A stretch of 64,000 nt of DNA from Strigamia acuminata (Eukaryota; Arthropoda; Chilopoda; Geophilomorpha; Linotaeniidae): the NCBI GenBank assembly GCA_949358305.1, contig OX442315.1, forward strand, positions 17,572,427-17,636,426, given 5' to 3'. The position numbers and the translations under genes are program-made. A model generated the notes under the pieces. That model was not told where the DNA came from. It did no database searches and saw only the letters and a list, made by a program, of their open reading frames with translations. Of the stretch, positions 33,010-43,900 are shown one piece after another. Every line of letters starts with the position of its first letter. Positions within the stretch are counted from its first letter, which is position 1.

Positions 33010-33552
33010 TCAACACTTTTGTTTCTTGATTAAAACAACCAAAACGGCGTGCCCGTCAACGCCCATGAAAACATCAGCTTGAATATTCCCCGGGACAAGC
33101 ACCTCGGTATAAGTTGAGTCAGCTGCCTTAGTGAATCCATAGTCATCACGAAAACGATTGTAAAGTGTTTCCGTAGCTTCTTCCTTTCCAACCTGCACGT
33201 GGACACGATTGCTTCCCAAATAGGGCACACTCCAGCCCAACTGCAAACGATTTTGGCCCGATGTTAGTCCATCTGCTTGATAAGACAAAATCCCCGACGT
33301 TCCCGAAGCCCAGAAAACAGTTTTGTGGACCCCGATGAGTCCCGTCGATCCAGGAGGAATTTTCAGAGGCATGCTCACCAATTTGCCTTCAGCCAAATAA
33401 CTTTTTGGATGGGTCCAAGTGTAGTCTGTATCATTAGCTATGGCGATGCTGCATCGGCGAATCCACCAAAGCGAATCAAGTTGCTGCGTAGCCCAATACG
33501 CTGCGTTGTCCACTCCTTCAAACACAGCTGCACTTCCCACTGGAGCTGACAT
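33010..33552 (-). CDS. Actinoporin-like pore-forming-fold protein 1
   Basis: A 180-residue single-exon protein with the beta-sandwich signature of the actinoporin (sea anemone cytotoxic protein) family. The core begins at about residue 34 (CSIAIANDTDYTW), continues through LKIPPGSTGLIGVHK and SGILSYQADG, has the SVPY turn of the membrane-binding face (about 107-110), and ends in MGVDGHAVLVVLI. About 33 residues precede the core, the length of the N-terminal helix segment in the family. No convincing signal peptide is seen; the frame is open 24 codons upstream of the chosen ATG, but that stretch does not look like a secretion signal. The aromatic Tyr/Trp cluster after the SVP turn, important for lipid-head-group binding in anemone proteins, is mostly absent, so lytic activity is doubtful. 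It is a tandem paralogue of the next gene on the same strand. Toxin activity must not be assumed: many non-cnidarian relatives have unknown roles. Confidence 0.8.
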   Translation of the reverse strand: MSAPVGSAAVFEGVDNAAYWATQQLDSLWWIRRCSIAIANDTDYTWTHPKSYLAEGKLVSMPLKIPPGSTGLIGVHKTVFWASGTSGILSYQADGLTSGQNRLQLGWSVPYLGSNRVHVQVGKEEATETLYNRFRDDYGFTKAADSTYTEVLVPGNIQADVFMGVDGHAVLVVLIKKQKC

Positions 33553-33964
33553 GTCGATTGTGATACTGAAGCAATTCGAAACCAAAACCAGGTGGCGATT
33601 AAAGCAGCGCTGATCAAAGATCAAACTCTAACAACCTTCAGTTTCCTTGTATGGAATCAAAATTTTCATTTATTTATACAAAAAAAAAATAATAATAATA
33701 CACTATTTTTTGTAACATTTTTGGCATGAATAAAAAAATAATAATTTTTTTTTTCACATAATTATTTTCTTATTTTAACATTTAACATTTTAAAACTGAT
33801 TTTATCACTATCATTCGTATAAAACTTAAAAATTATCAATTTTCACGCGATAAGACGTTCTTCGTTCGTCGTTATCATATCTTTCCGTAACAGCACATGA
33901 TATTGATTCAACAAGTTTAAATTTGTACCATAAACGAATAAAAATGGAAAAAAAACAACCATAA

Positions 33965-34585
33965 TTAATCTCGAAAGAGTTTAATAACAAGCACGCACCG
34001 TCCAATGTTACTCATCATCACCTCCGCATTAATATTCTTACTCAAGCGGAATATGCGTGTCGTTTCACGTGCTCGAATCAAATTGCCATGACGACCTCGA
34101 TACATATCGTTAAACAGGGGTTCCGAAGCACCACGTTCGCCGCAGCATACATTCACCCATGAATCATAAATGTTCGAACTTTGAGGCACCGACCACATCA
34201 CTTGCAACTGCAACCCCGATAACGCTTCCAACTCGTACGACAGCACGCCCACACTGCCACTCACGCTGTACTGTAATTTATGCGCACCGACCAAACCAGT
34301 GGATCCGTTCTCGACGATGAGCGGTGCTGCAGCTTTCACCGCACCCGACGTGATGTGCAGTTGAGGACAAACCAGGCGCGAGCCGCTGCCATTGGCGATG
34401 GCGATGGCGCAGCACCGAGATCCGGGCAATGTTTGTAGCAACTGCGACGCCAGGTGTGCAGCGTTCACAACACCGGGCACAACGGAGCCGAACGAGGTGT
34501 CATCGTTGGTGTCCACCCTCAGGTAAGTGCGTCGGAAACTCGGCTGACGGTTCAAGGCCTCCTTCAACTTGTGCATCGTTCTCAA
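33965..34585 (-). CDS. Actinoporin-like pore-forming-fold protein 2
   Basis: A 206-residue single-exon protein homologous to its downstream neighbour, about 410 bases away on the same strand. The core starts at about residue 58 (CCAIAIANGSGSRL), continues with ENGSTGLVGAHK and SGSVGVLSYELEAL, then has MWSVPQ followed by IYDSWVNV. Unlike protein 1, this keeps a Tyr and a Trp at the aromatic membrane-binding cluster. It ends with NIGRCVLVIKLF. The N-terminal region is about 25 residues longer than in protein 1, and basic and polar rather than an obvious signal peptide; a second Met lies at residue 4. High G+C relative to its flanks supports real coding sequence. Family membership is inferred from motif order and spacing; function is unknown. 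An upstream untranslated exon is possible. Confidence 0.8.
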   Translation of the reverse strand: MRTMHKLKEALNRQPSFRRTYLRVDTNDDTSFGSVVPGVVNAAHLASQLLQTLPGSRCCAIAIANGSGSRLVCPQLHITSGAVKAAAPLIVENGSTGLVGAHKLQYSVSGSVGVLSYELEALSGLQLQVMWSVPQSSNIYDSWVNVCCGERGASEPLFNDMYRGRHGNLIRARETTRIFRLSKNINAEVMMSNIGRCVLVIKLFRD

Positions 34586-35381
34586 ACGAACTGCTAAGCG
34601 TTTGGATATCTCGACTCACCTGCGAATTGTGAACCTTTTAGATAGAGGTATCAAGGAGTTGCCATGGTGACAAGGTCGGAAAGACTCATTTGAACGGGGA
34701 CTGCGTGAAGCAAGAGGAAGTACGATTTGATTCAAGGTTGATTTCAATGTGTCATCGTACGTTAACAAATTTTTATCATCAATGCCGTAGAAATATCATT
34801 AATATCAAATAAGGAAAGGAAAGGAAAGGAAAGGAACTGACTCATCTTTTATCCCCAGACTGGATCTCTCTCATACAAATTACATTTACTTTATCGGGAT
34901 ATTGATTGATAGTTGTTTGCTCGCTGCGCAGACGTGAGGCGGAGCGGATGTTGAGTTTAACTTTAAGTGGAACGATTTAAAATAACAGGAAAGTTGATGT
35001 TGCAGTTCAGGTGACGTTTTGTCATCTGGGTTTTAATTATTAATTAAATGTATTATTCAAGAATTAATTAAAACGTCACAATTTCTTCAATTTTTTTGTT
35101 AATTTTTTTAATTATTTGTCTTTTAAATAAAAATAAACGAAATTAAAAAAAAGTTTATGAAGTTTTTGCCATTTGCAATCGGTTCATCTAAAAAGAATTC
35201 AAAGATAAGAGAAAAAGGAAATCTTTTTTAAAATGTCTGTTTCTATAGTTTTGGTAGAACAAAGCCCACAATTCACACAGGCGCAATTTATAAAAAAAAA
35301 ACAAAAAAAATAACGAATGGCCAGCCAGAATACAGTTTTTGTTAGGACTTATATGATGTAAAAAGTAAAAGGAAGTTGCTA
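34586..35381. other. Spacer between actinoporin-like gene 2 and SLC6
   Basis: Promoter side of actinoporin-like gene 2 and 3' side of the SLC6 gene. A+T-rich with the AAGGA microsatellite; no coding sequence supported. Confidence 0.5.
34809..34836. repeat. AAGGA microsatellite
   Basis: Five tandem AAGGA units just upstream of the second actinoporin-like gene. Confidence 0.8.
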
Positions 35382-38300
35382 TCAAGTATCTAATCCAACT
35401 TCTGTTAGCGAAACTAATGCAGGATCGAAAGAACATCTATTTTTCTTGCTTGACTTTTGAAGTTGTGCTATGACTATTGGGTTAGTATAAACTGGAGTTA
35501 TCAGTTGTTTTATCCTCTGAAATAAAGAATTATAATATAAGTAGCTAAAAAATTACTTAAAAACTTAATCATTATAACTGACCTCTACAAAAGTACCATG
35601 CACCGTGTATAGTTTGATTATAATGTAAACGGGAATGCAGATCATGGACATAAGAGCTAGGCACCAGCCAAACCCTACGGCCCATACAGGATAGATGTAT
35701 GTGTCATTGTAGGTTAATTTATGGAATTTGAGCAATGAAAAGATAAAAATTCCCTAATAAAAATTACATTCACATTAGTTGAATTGACAGAAACTAACAG
35801 AACAATATTCTTACTCCACAAATTAACGGTGTTATATATTTCCAACAAATTTTCATCCATGGATTGATTCTATATCCAACCATGCTTTCAATGTCGTCGT
35901 AGAACCTATCAGCGCCTAACATTTTTAAAAAATGTAAATATATTGATATTTTCGTGTCGATATTTTATTTTACCATAAACCCATCCGATGCATACACTCT
36001 CGAAGAAGCAGAACCACAATAACGTTACTCCACTAGCCGAATAATAGTCGAATAATTGAAACCAGTACATTCCACCTTCCATGACTAGTGGTATTCCTAA
36101 TAGGAATGTGACAAAAGAGATTGCTGCAATGAACCATTCTCTTCTGTGCCCTTTCCGCAAATAGTGAGGAAATAAATCGACAACTGACGTAATAAGACCT
36201 TCTAATTGCACAAACTATTAAAGATTAAAGAAAAAAACAAGGAAATGTAATGTTATTATAAAGTATAATTAACTTTAAGGAATGTTTCAATGAAAACTGC
36301 AAATGTGTATTTGATTTTATGATTGTTTATAATTTCACAAAATGCAATTTCTAAAAGTGTTTGCTATCTGCGCTGATATTAAATTTGCATCTGGATAAAT
36401 GTTTTATGCAACACCTGAATTGAAATGTGAGTAACTTGAATGAAAACTCATCTGAACTTAACCTTGGACTTACTGCCACATGCAATTTTAAGCCATAAAA
36501 GTTAAAATAATTTTTAAGAATACGTTTGATCCTATAATCATGTTTTATCTTTCGGAGGATCATCATTAGCAACTACACTGTCATTGACCATGTGATCTTG
36601 CACTAACACTCTCCAGATGTGATCGTCTCAACTATTTTCTTGTTCACTATTCATTTTTATTTATTTATGCAAAAGGTTAGTAATTTATATTTTCACTGCA
36701 CACTAATTCCTTAGAAAAATTAAACTTGTGAATGTTTTAAGTACCTGACTGTCTAAACCCATGAATATAATCATCAAGAAAAAAAGCACCGCCCACAACG
36801 GCGCCAGTGGTAACTGAGTTACTGCCTTTGGATAAGCAATAAATACTAAACCAGGGCCTGCAATAGAGATATTTTAAACATTTTGGTTTGGGTTAGGCTA
36901 AAATTTTTACCTGGAGCTGCAACTTGATTAATTGGAACATTCTGTTGTTTTGCCATAAATCCTAAAACGGAAAAAATGGCAAAACCTGAGTAAAAACTGG
37001 TGCAGCTGTTAACTGCTGCCAAACAATACACGTCCCTATATAAATAAATAAATTTATAGAAAAAATATGTCAATATGTAAATTTAATTTATACACACCTG
37101 TAGCAATTGTTATTGAAGTTGTTGTAACTTCCTAAAGCAGTCATTCCACCTAAAGCAACAGCGTAGGAGAAGAATATTTGTGTGCCAGCATCAATCCATA
37201 CCTAAAAAATATAAAAAGCGTTGGTTTGCCTTCTATGTACTGTAGTAAAATCATTAACTAAAATGTAATAAACCTGTGAATCCATCAAGCGCGTGAAATC
37301 TGGATACAGGTAATAAACTATTCCGTCATAAGCTCCATCCAATGTGACACCTCGAATTAGGAGCGCTGTTATCATCAAATAAGGGAATGTTGTAGTGAAA
37401 TAAACAACCTTGAAATAAAATAGCTCGTTACAATTTTTTTTTTTAAATTTTAAAAATACCAATTTAAAATAAAAAAAATCTACAAACTTTTCCGGTTGAC
37501 TTAATTCCCTTCCAAATGCAAAAATAACAACCGACCCAAACTGCAATTAGGGTTCCAAATAACTCCCATCTGACGTCTCCTAAATCTTCTACTCCGTCGG
37601 TAATTTTTAAAATTTTACGTCTGTAAAAATTAAGAAGAAAAAACAAAAGCGAAAAAGATGAAAAAAAAAATTATTTTAAAATCTAAATTTAAACAAACTT
37701 ACTCCCAAAATTCAACAACTGGATCAACACCCGTTTCATTAGTCGAATAATTCGATATACGTAAATTGAACTCAACACATCTGTCTGGAAACATTATATC
37801 AAAATAATCCAATTAAACAAATACAAAAAAAGAAAATTTAAATACTTGTATTCCATGGATTTCCACACGTTGTCCACGGTAATTCGGAGGACATGGAATA
37901 AATGAGGTACAGCAAAGCCCATGCTAAGATTACGATGTAGTAAATATTAAGCAAGAACTCAATAACAATCGTGCCGTAACCAATTCCTAAATGTATAAAA
38001 ATGTTGAAAAGAAGTAAAAAAAAAAAAGAAATAACCATCACTCACCTTTGAAGATGGGACAAATATTCCAGCAACTAATACCTCCTTGTGCCATATATTG
38101 GCCCAAAGCCACTTCGAGAAAGAAAACAGGTATCCCTCCAGCAAATAAAAATATAAGATATGGAACAAGAAATGCACCTGGTAAGCAAAAAACAGACGAT
38201 GTATTTCCAATATTAAAGAGGAAGTACCGGTAATTCGTCTAAGTGCCTGTTTGATTGACATTAACGTCAAGGTTACACTGGACTACCCAGTAATAAGAAA

Positions 38301-38552
38301 TGAACTTCCTGCATGGGATCAGATAGACCCCCAAAGTTTTCTTTTAAATAAGAAAAAAAATAATAATGACTCACCTCCACCGTTCTTGTAGCATAAATAT
38401 GGAAATCTCCACACATTTCCCAGCCCAACTGAAAAGCCAATGACCGACAGAATGAATTCAGTTTGTTTGGCCCATGTTTCTCTTGGCCGGTACTTCACTT
38501 TTGCAGATTCGCTCAACGATCCATTTGGCATCAATGTTATCTTTTCTGCCAT
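35382..38552 (-). CDS. SLC6: SLC6 Na+/Cl- symporter, GABA/taurine/creatine type
   Basis: Plasma-membrane neurotransmitter:sodium symporter with the LeuT fold and 12 TM helices. Thirteen exons: 38552-38375, 38177-38046, 37986-37846, 37784-37703, 37620-37488, 37408-37274, 37201-37098, 37035-36911, 36857-36745, 36214-35974, 35915-35815, 35753-35583 and 35516-35382, phase-consistent, 596 residues, full length for the family. TM1 carries the sodium-site motif [21 protein letters not shown]3 has [16 protein letters not shown]. The extracellular loop 2 cysteine pair is present ([12 protein letters not shown]), with N-glycosylation sites NYS and NET after it. TM6 reads [27 protein letters not shown]8 is GLDSQFVQLEG, and QLITP closes TM12. 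Similarity is to the GAT/taurine/creatine/betaine branch rather than the monoamine or glycine branch. The exact substrate cannot be read from sequence. Confidence 0.94.
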
Positions 38553-40960
38553 TTACTGTCAAATATATTTATTGATCTTTTTCGCCTTTTAATCAAGCAA
38601 ACGAATTATCGGAGTTCGGATGACTAAACTTGGCAACAAATCTTCTTACCTTTGACAAGGATCAGTTGTCTGTGTGCAAAATGCGTTCTGGCGTTAAACT
38701 TGCATCAAATCAAATAAAGAAATATACAATTACATCCAAATTAGTACAGTTTCCGGCCTTTAAGAAACAGTTGTGTGTATTTACCCGTATTGGTGGGGCG
38801 CAAAATAAACGTGAACTCCTTGTTGAACTGATTTTTGGCGTAGCTTGCTGTGTCTAAAACAAAGCGAGTGGAATCTCCTTCCTGATTTATTTGGCGACTG
38901 AGCAACACGACGATTGGTTGCGTTTCAGTTGACGAGCTTATTTTATACTTACGTAAAAGTCCCTTGCTTCGCAACACATTGATCCAATTGCGAAGAAAAC
39001 TTAGGTAATCCCGGATGCCTAGCTATGCTTTGGTCATCTAACTCATCTCAGGTACTTATTTTCTTGTAAATCAAATCGCGCTGATTACATTTTTTATCTA
39101 AACAACAGATTTGTACACGCATTCCGTTCAGTGCTACTATGAGAAATAAATTTTGTTTTCCTAACAAAGTGTTAAAAATGTCTTCGTGGGAACGACAGAG
39201 ATAAGCAATTTAAAATTTACACCTGATACCTAATGCAGTTTTAAATTTAACCTAAAAAAACAAAAAAGCCCAACTTTGGCTAATTATAGAAACACACTAC
39301 TCGTTTTGTGGGGAATTATGGTATTGAATAAATTAATTATGATTGATTAAGAACGATAATTCTATATATTTGTATGAGTGGTGTCTCAAAAAAATTTAAA
39401 CACATTTTGAATAAAATTAAATGTAAAAATTTGTGTATTTATCGTTAGTTGCGTGTACGCTTTTTTGAAACATCCTGTACTTATTTTTATATATTTTAAT
39501 GCAAAAAATCAGTCCAGTTATTATACTGTATTTGAATTTTTTAATACGAAATACTTGGGTTTTACAATACGTCTAAACTCAAAATTTACATTAATTACAT
39601 GTACCGGTATAGATTTTACACAATTTTACAACTTGAAGCACAACATCCACCAAAATCATAGTCCCAAAACTCCCTCAAATTAGAAATTTTTGTAACAATA
39701 ACATGAAAATAATTTAGTATTATTATTTTAAACCAAATAAAAGTTATTATTTACATCAAAATTTGCCAAAAAACAAAAACGTGCATATTTGTCATAAAGA
39801 AAACTGTTAGATTAAAGACTAGTTTTACTTCACACGAGTCAAAAAAAGTAAAAATAAAGTCAATTATCAGGAGTTTGAGCCAGGGTTTTGTATTAAAATG
39901 TGTGCTCTAAATTATCGTCTATTATTATATTTGGCATTTGACTATCAGCTGCGTCAAAAAATCTCCCGCACTGTCTGGATAATAAATAGTATATTATATC
40001 ATTACAACTCTGGAAATGATTGGATTTTTCAAAATTCAAACAAAATCCTTTCTTTTACTCTGGAAAAACTTCGTCTGACGAACTTTAACGAGTCAAAAAT
40101 TAAAAAATTAAAAATTAAAAAACAAATTAAAACAACAAAATTGGCATTTACAATTTTTTTTGGCATTATTTATATCATAACCTAAAAATTAAAATAAAAT
40201 CACCATAAATAAAGATTTTGCTGCATCGATATCGATATAAAATGAAAAATTCGTAAATTATTTATTTATTTGCATCTAAATACGATATTATTAAGTTTAG
40301 AAATGTGAATTCTACAAAATAAAATCCACTCTCAATAATCTCTCTTTCTCTCCAAATACTCACAAGTATCGTTCTTATAATACAAAGACTATATTACAGT
40401 CAGAAAAATGGCTTTGTACAATATGGGTAGTAGTGGCAATAATCTTTTCTAAATCGAAAAAATGGGAGTGCACAAAAGCTTTGGCTATTTCTTTCTAATC
40501 AAATTATAATCAAAAATTTAAAAAGAAAAAAAGAAAGAAAAAAAAACCGGATTCAAGTGCTGTAACTTGATAAAGTGCAAGGAAGGAGGACCACCAACTG
40601 AGCGCTCTAGATTAATAAATAAGGTTGATGACGAGAACTCAATTGACCGTTAAAAATTAAATTTAAAGTGGATGGCACTTTCTTTCTTCGTTGAGCCAAA
40701 GATCACACATTTCCTTGATGAAAACAACGTTTGTTCTACTAACGGAGCAAGAAATATTATATTACACTAATGCAAATCCATTTTTTGTTTGATAAGATGA
40801 CTACAACATTTGAGACTAGAAAAATGAAGGAGCCGTAAGACCCGAGTCAAAACAACCGAGGAGATTAATAAAAATTTCCCCTCGGTTGAAGCTGCCAGTC
40901 GAGACAATCCAATCCACGGACTGACCTCAGTCACGACGGAATGAGCAAATGCCTTCCAAA
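38553..40960. other. Spacer between SLC6 and IQSEC
   Basis: Holds the SLC6 promoter and 5' UTR on the right of 38552 and the IQSEC 3' UTR left of 40961. No coding sequence is supported: the 78-codon minus frame at 38741-38977 has no recognisable features. The 39375-39476 segment looks like a small mariner-type MITE. Confidence 0.45.
39375..39476. mobile_element. Possible mariner-like MITE
   Basis: GGTGTCTCAAAAAAATTTAAACA at the left and, reversed from the right, CAGGATGTTTCAAAAAAGCGTAC form imperfect terminal inverted repeats about 100 bp apart. The TGTTTCAAAAAA-type end is common in arthropod mariner MITEs. Tentative. Confidence 0.35.
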
Positions 40961-43900
40961 TCACACGTCAGTACTGTCGGCAGAATTTTGTTTCGTGGTG
41001 CTTTTAGCCGTTCCCTTGTTTCTTTTGCTGAAAAGTCCGCCCAGAAAACTTTGATGATGTCCACTGGTTTTGGCTTGCGCATGTTTTGCTCCCTGCTGAG
41101 GAGATGATTCTCTGCTTACTGTACTAGCAGCTGACGATTGAAAAGAAATAGACTAAAAGAGAAATAAATCGTTAGTTTCGTTTGGTTTGCTCAGCTTTTT
41201 ATTTCAATTTACCATTCCGCTGTCCAGTGAACCAGCACTGCCTCTCCGCTGTGGTTTGTCGGTCGCTGCAGAATAAAACAAAATTCTAATTTTCGAAGAT
41301 TTAAATTATTTTTTTTAAGTTAAAAATAATTACATTGTTCGTGGATGTCCAAAAGCGAATTGGAGAGCGCAGATCGCTTAAGCCCGCACTCGACCGACAG
41401 CCGTCCATCTCTCATGGCCGGCAACTCCATGTCGGCCACACCAGAATCGCGGTTCTCGGACGTTCGACTCCGCGCATTTTTCTGTTTCTCCAATTCCGTC
41501 TCGATTCGAATGCTTTCCATTTCGTCCATCTATAATCAGTACATAATTTAGAATATTCATTTATTTATTATTTTAATTTAATTTACCTCGTAAATAGATT
41601 CGCGTAAATCTTCCATGAATTTACACCTGTCGTGTTCATTTCTAGCATTAAAAGTGATCATGATTTTACCATCCACCTTTTGAACTAATCGAATTCCGTG
41701 CGGATAATCTACAACAACAAAAAAATCAAAAAATTAAAAAACCATAATTTTTTTGTTTAAATCATAAAAAAAACCTACGTGGAACTTCAAAAAGCTGCAC
41801 ATGCATCCCAACCAAAAGAAAAGACTGGCGGAATGTGTATGTGACACTGGTTTTCTTCTTATTAAAAATTTTAGTAACAACTAACAAATCGTTAAATAGA
41901 AAAACTTCACGTTGATGAACCCCCTGACGTTCTTTTTTGTAAATATCGTTTACTTCGTACAAACGGCAGTAGCATACAAGGCGTCGATGTGGCAGTGCTA
42001 AGTTCTGAAATAACAAAACGAGTTAACCAAAAACCTCCGATTTCTCTCTTTAAAATCAAATTCCTTACGGGTTTCTTTCCCACTATAGTCTGCTGCACTT
42101 TCATCACTTGAGTGACGTGATCCGAGCCCGGTCGGAATTCATTGATCTTAATCCTTTCGTATATGCCAACGAGCATGTCACGATCCAGATCGTGTCCGTC
42201 GTCGATTCCTCTTAAATTCTTTATGAAATCGTCGAGTTTCATTCGGCGTTCGGGTTTCAGGTTCGGCGTATGTAAATCGGTGTTCAACATAATGATGGCA
42301 AAAGCCAAAATAAATATCGTATCCGGGCTGTGCAACTTCGACACGATATCGTGGTTGCATTCGCAGAAATGTTGTCCGAAAATCTCCATTAACCTCTCGA
42401 TTTTCTGCGCTTCGCCCGGCATTCTGAAGTAAGCTTGAAATTTCCGCAACGCCACGTCCACTTGCACTCCAGCTAAATCCATTTCTCCAGCAAAACAACT
42501 GAAAATTTCCAACAAATAAACAAATTAGTCACAAAAAAAATTAAATTAAATTAAATTAAATTCAATTCAAGCGTTGTCAGTCCCATATCCGCTAATAAAT
42601 ATATCACTGTAAAGTCATACAGATAATGATATCATCATTTCAACGCTTAAATGTAATCAATAAATTGAATGGATCACTCTAAACTTACTCTAAAACTTGC
42701 ATGTTGAAAGGATTTTGCAAATTGCCCAAATATTCGCCAATCATTTGTTTGCTTAAACCCTTTCGCGAAATAAGAAATCGTGCGACGGCTTGCGGTGAAT
42801 TTTCAAGAAAACCTCGTTGAATTAAGTACTTGATTCCCTTTTCAGGTTTCCTATTTCAAAAATAAAACAAATAAAAATTAATTCCAAATTTCTTTAAATT
42901 AAAAAAAAAATCACTAAATTACTTATTAAACAGATTGAGTCCGACACGATATTGTCTTTTTCTCATAACTTCGGACATTTTATTATAAGCCGGCGCAACA
43001 TCAGGAGGAACTCGCAGATTTGGACCTTGAAAATTTCGAGCGGCGTACATCACCTCCGAGATGGGCAGAGAACTGGAATACCCGGCCACTTCCAAACTAT
43101 CTTCGCTGTTCTCGGAGATATTGCTCAACCTTTTATCCTCGAGCAAAGACCCAGGATGCAGAAGCTCGGGTGCGTTAACCTATTACAGCACGACAAAAAC
43201 AAACATGTAAAGAAAAAAGAGAGAGAAAAAAAAAAGAGATTAAAAAAAACTGTAACGAAATTTACTTGTGTTTTGCGCTTCCATACCGGAGATGCTTCCA
43301 CATTGATCGGGGTTTGCATCTTGTGAAGAGAAGCATCACTGGCTGCACTAAGATCGACACTCGGAGTGGCTCGATCGCTACTGGAACCAGTAAGACTGCT
43401 TTCACTACCCGAAGACTGAACGCTGGAGAGACTGCCTCCGTCAGGAGAACGCACTAAATCGCCTTTTTGACTGCCATCGGAGGATTTCACGGAACCAGAG
43501 TAGGATCGCGAGTCAGTGGACCGGCTTGTAATCGAAGACGTTCTCCTGGGTACTTCAGGGGGCATTTTCTTCTTATCTTGTGCAGGAGGAGCAGAATTTC
43601 GCCGTTGCGATGTATCCAATAAGAGTTTCTGGTGATGAACCGCCGAAACGGCAGCGACTCCGCGCATATGTGAAACCCCATGTCCTTTAACGAACGAGGC
43701 CGTGTCTATAGGCGAACTGACCATAGTCCGCCTGAGAACAGTATCTCTCGATAACTGTAAATGATGTTCTTCTTGCACCTAAAAAAAATTTAAAATTTAA
43801 AATTAAAAATTAATTTAAAAAAATTTAAAAATGAAAACTTACGTATTTATGAAAGCTTTCGTCAAAATCATGGGTCGTTTCAAACGCCGTTACGTAATGA

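Noticed and set aside
38741..38977. 78-codon minus-strand open frame upstream of SLC6
   Set aside because: No recognisable domain, no coding-like splice context linking it to SLC6, and composition like random A+T-rich DNA.
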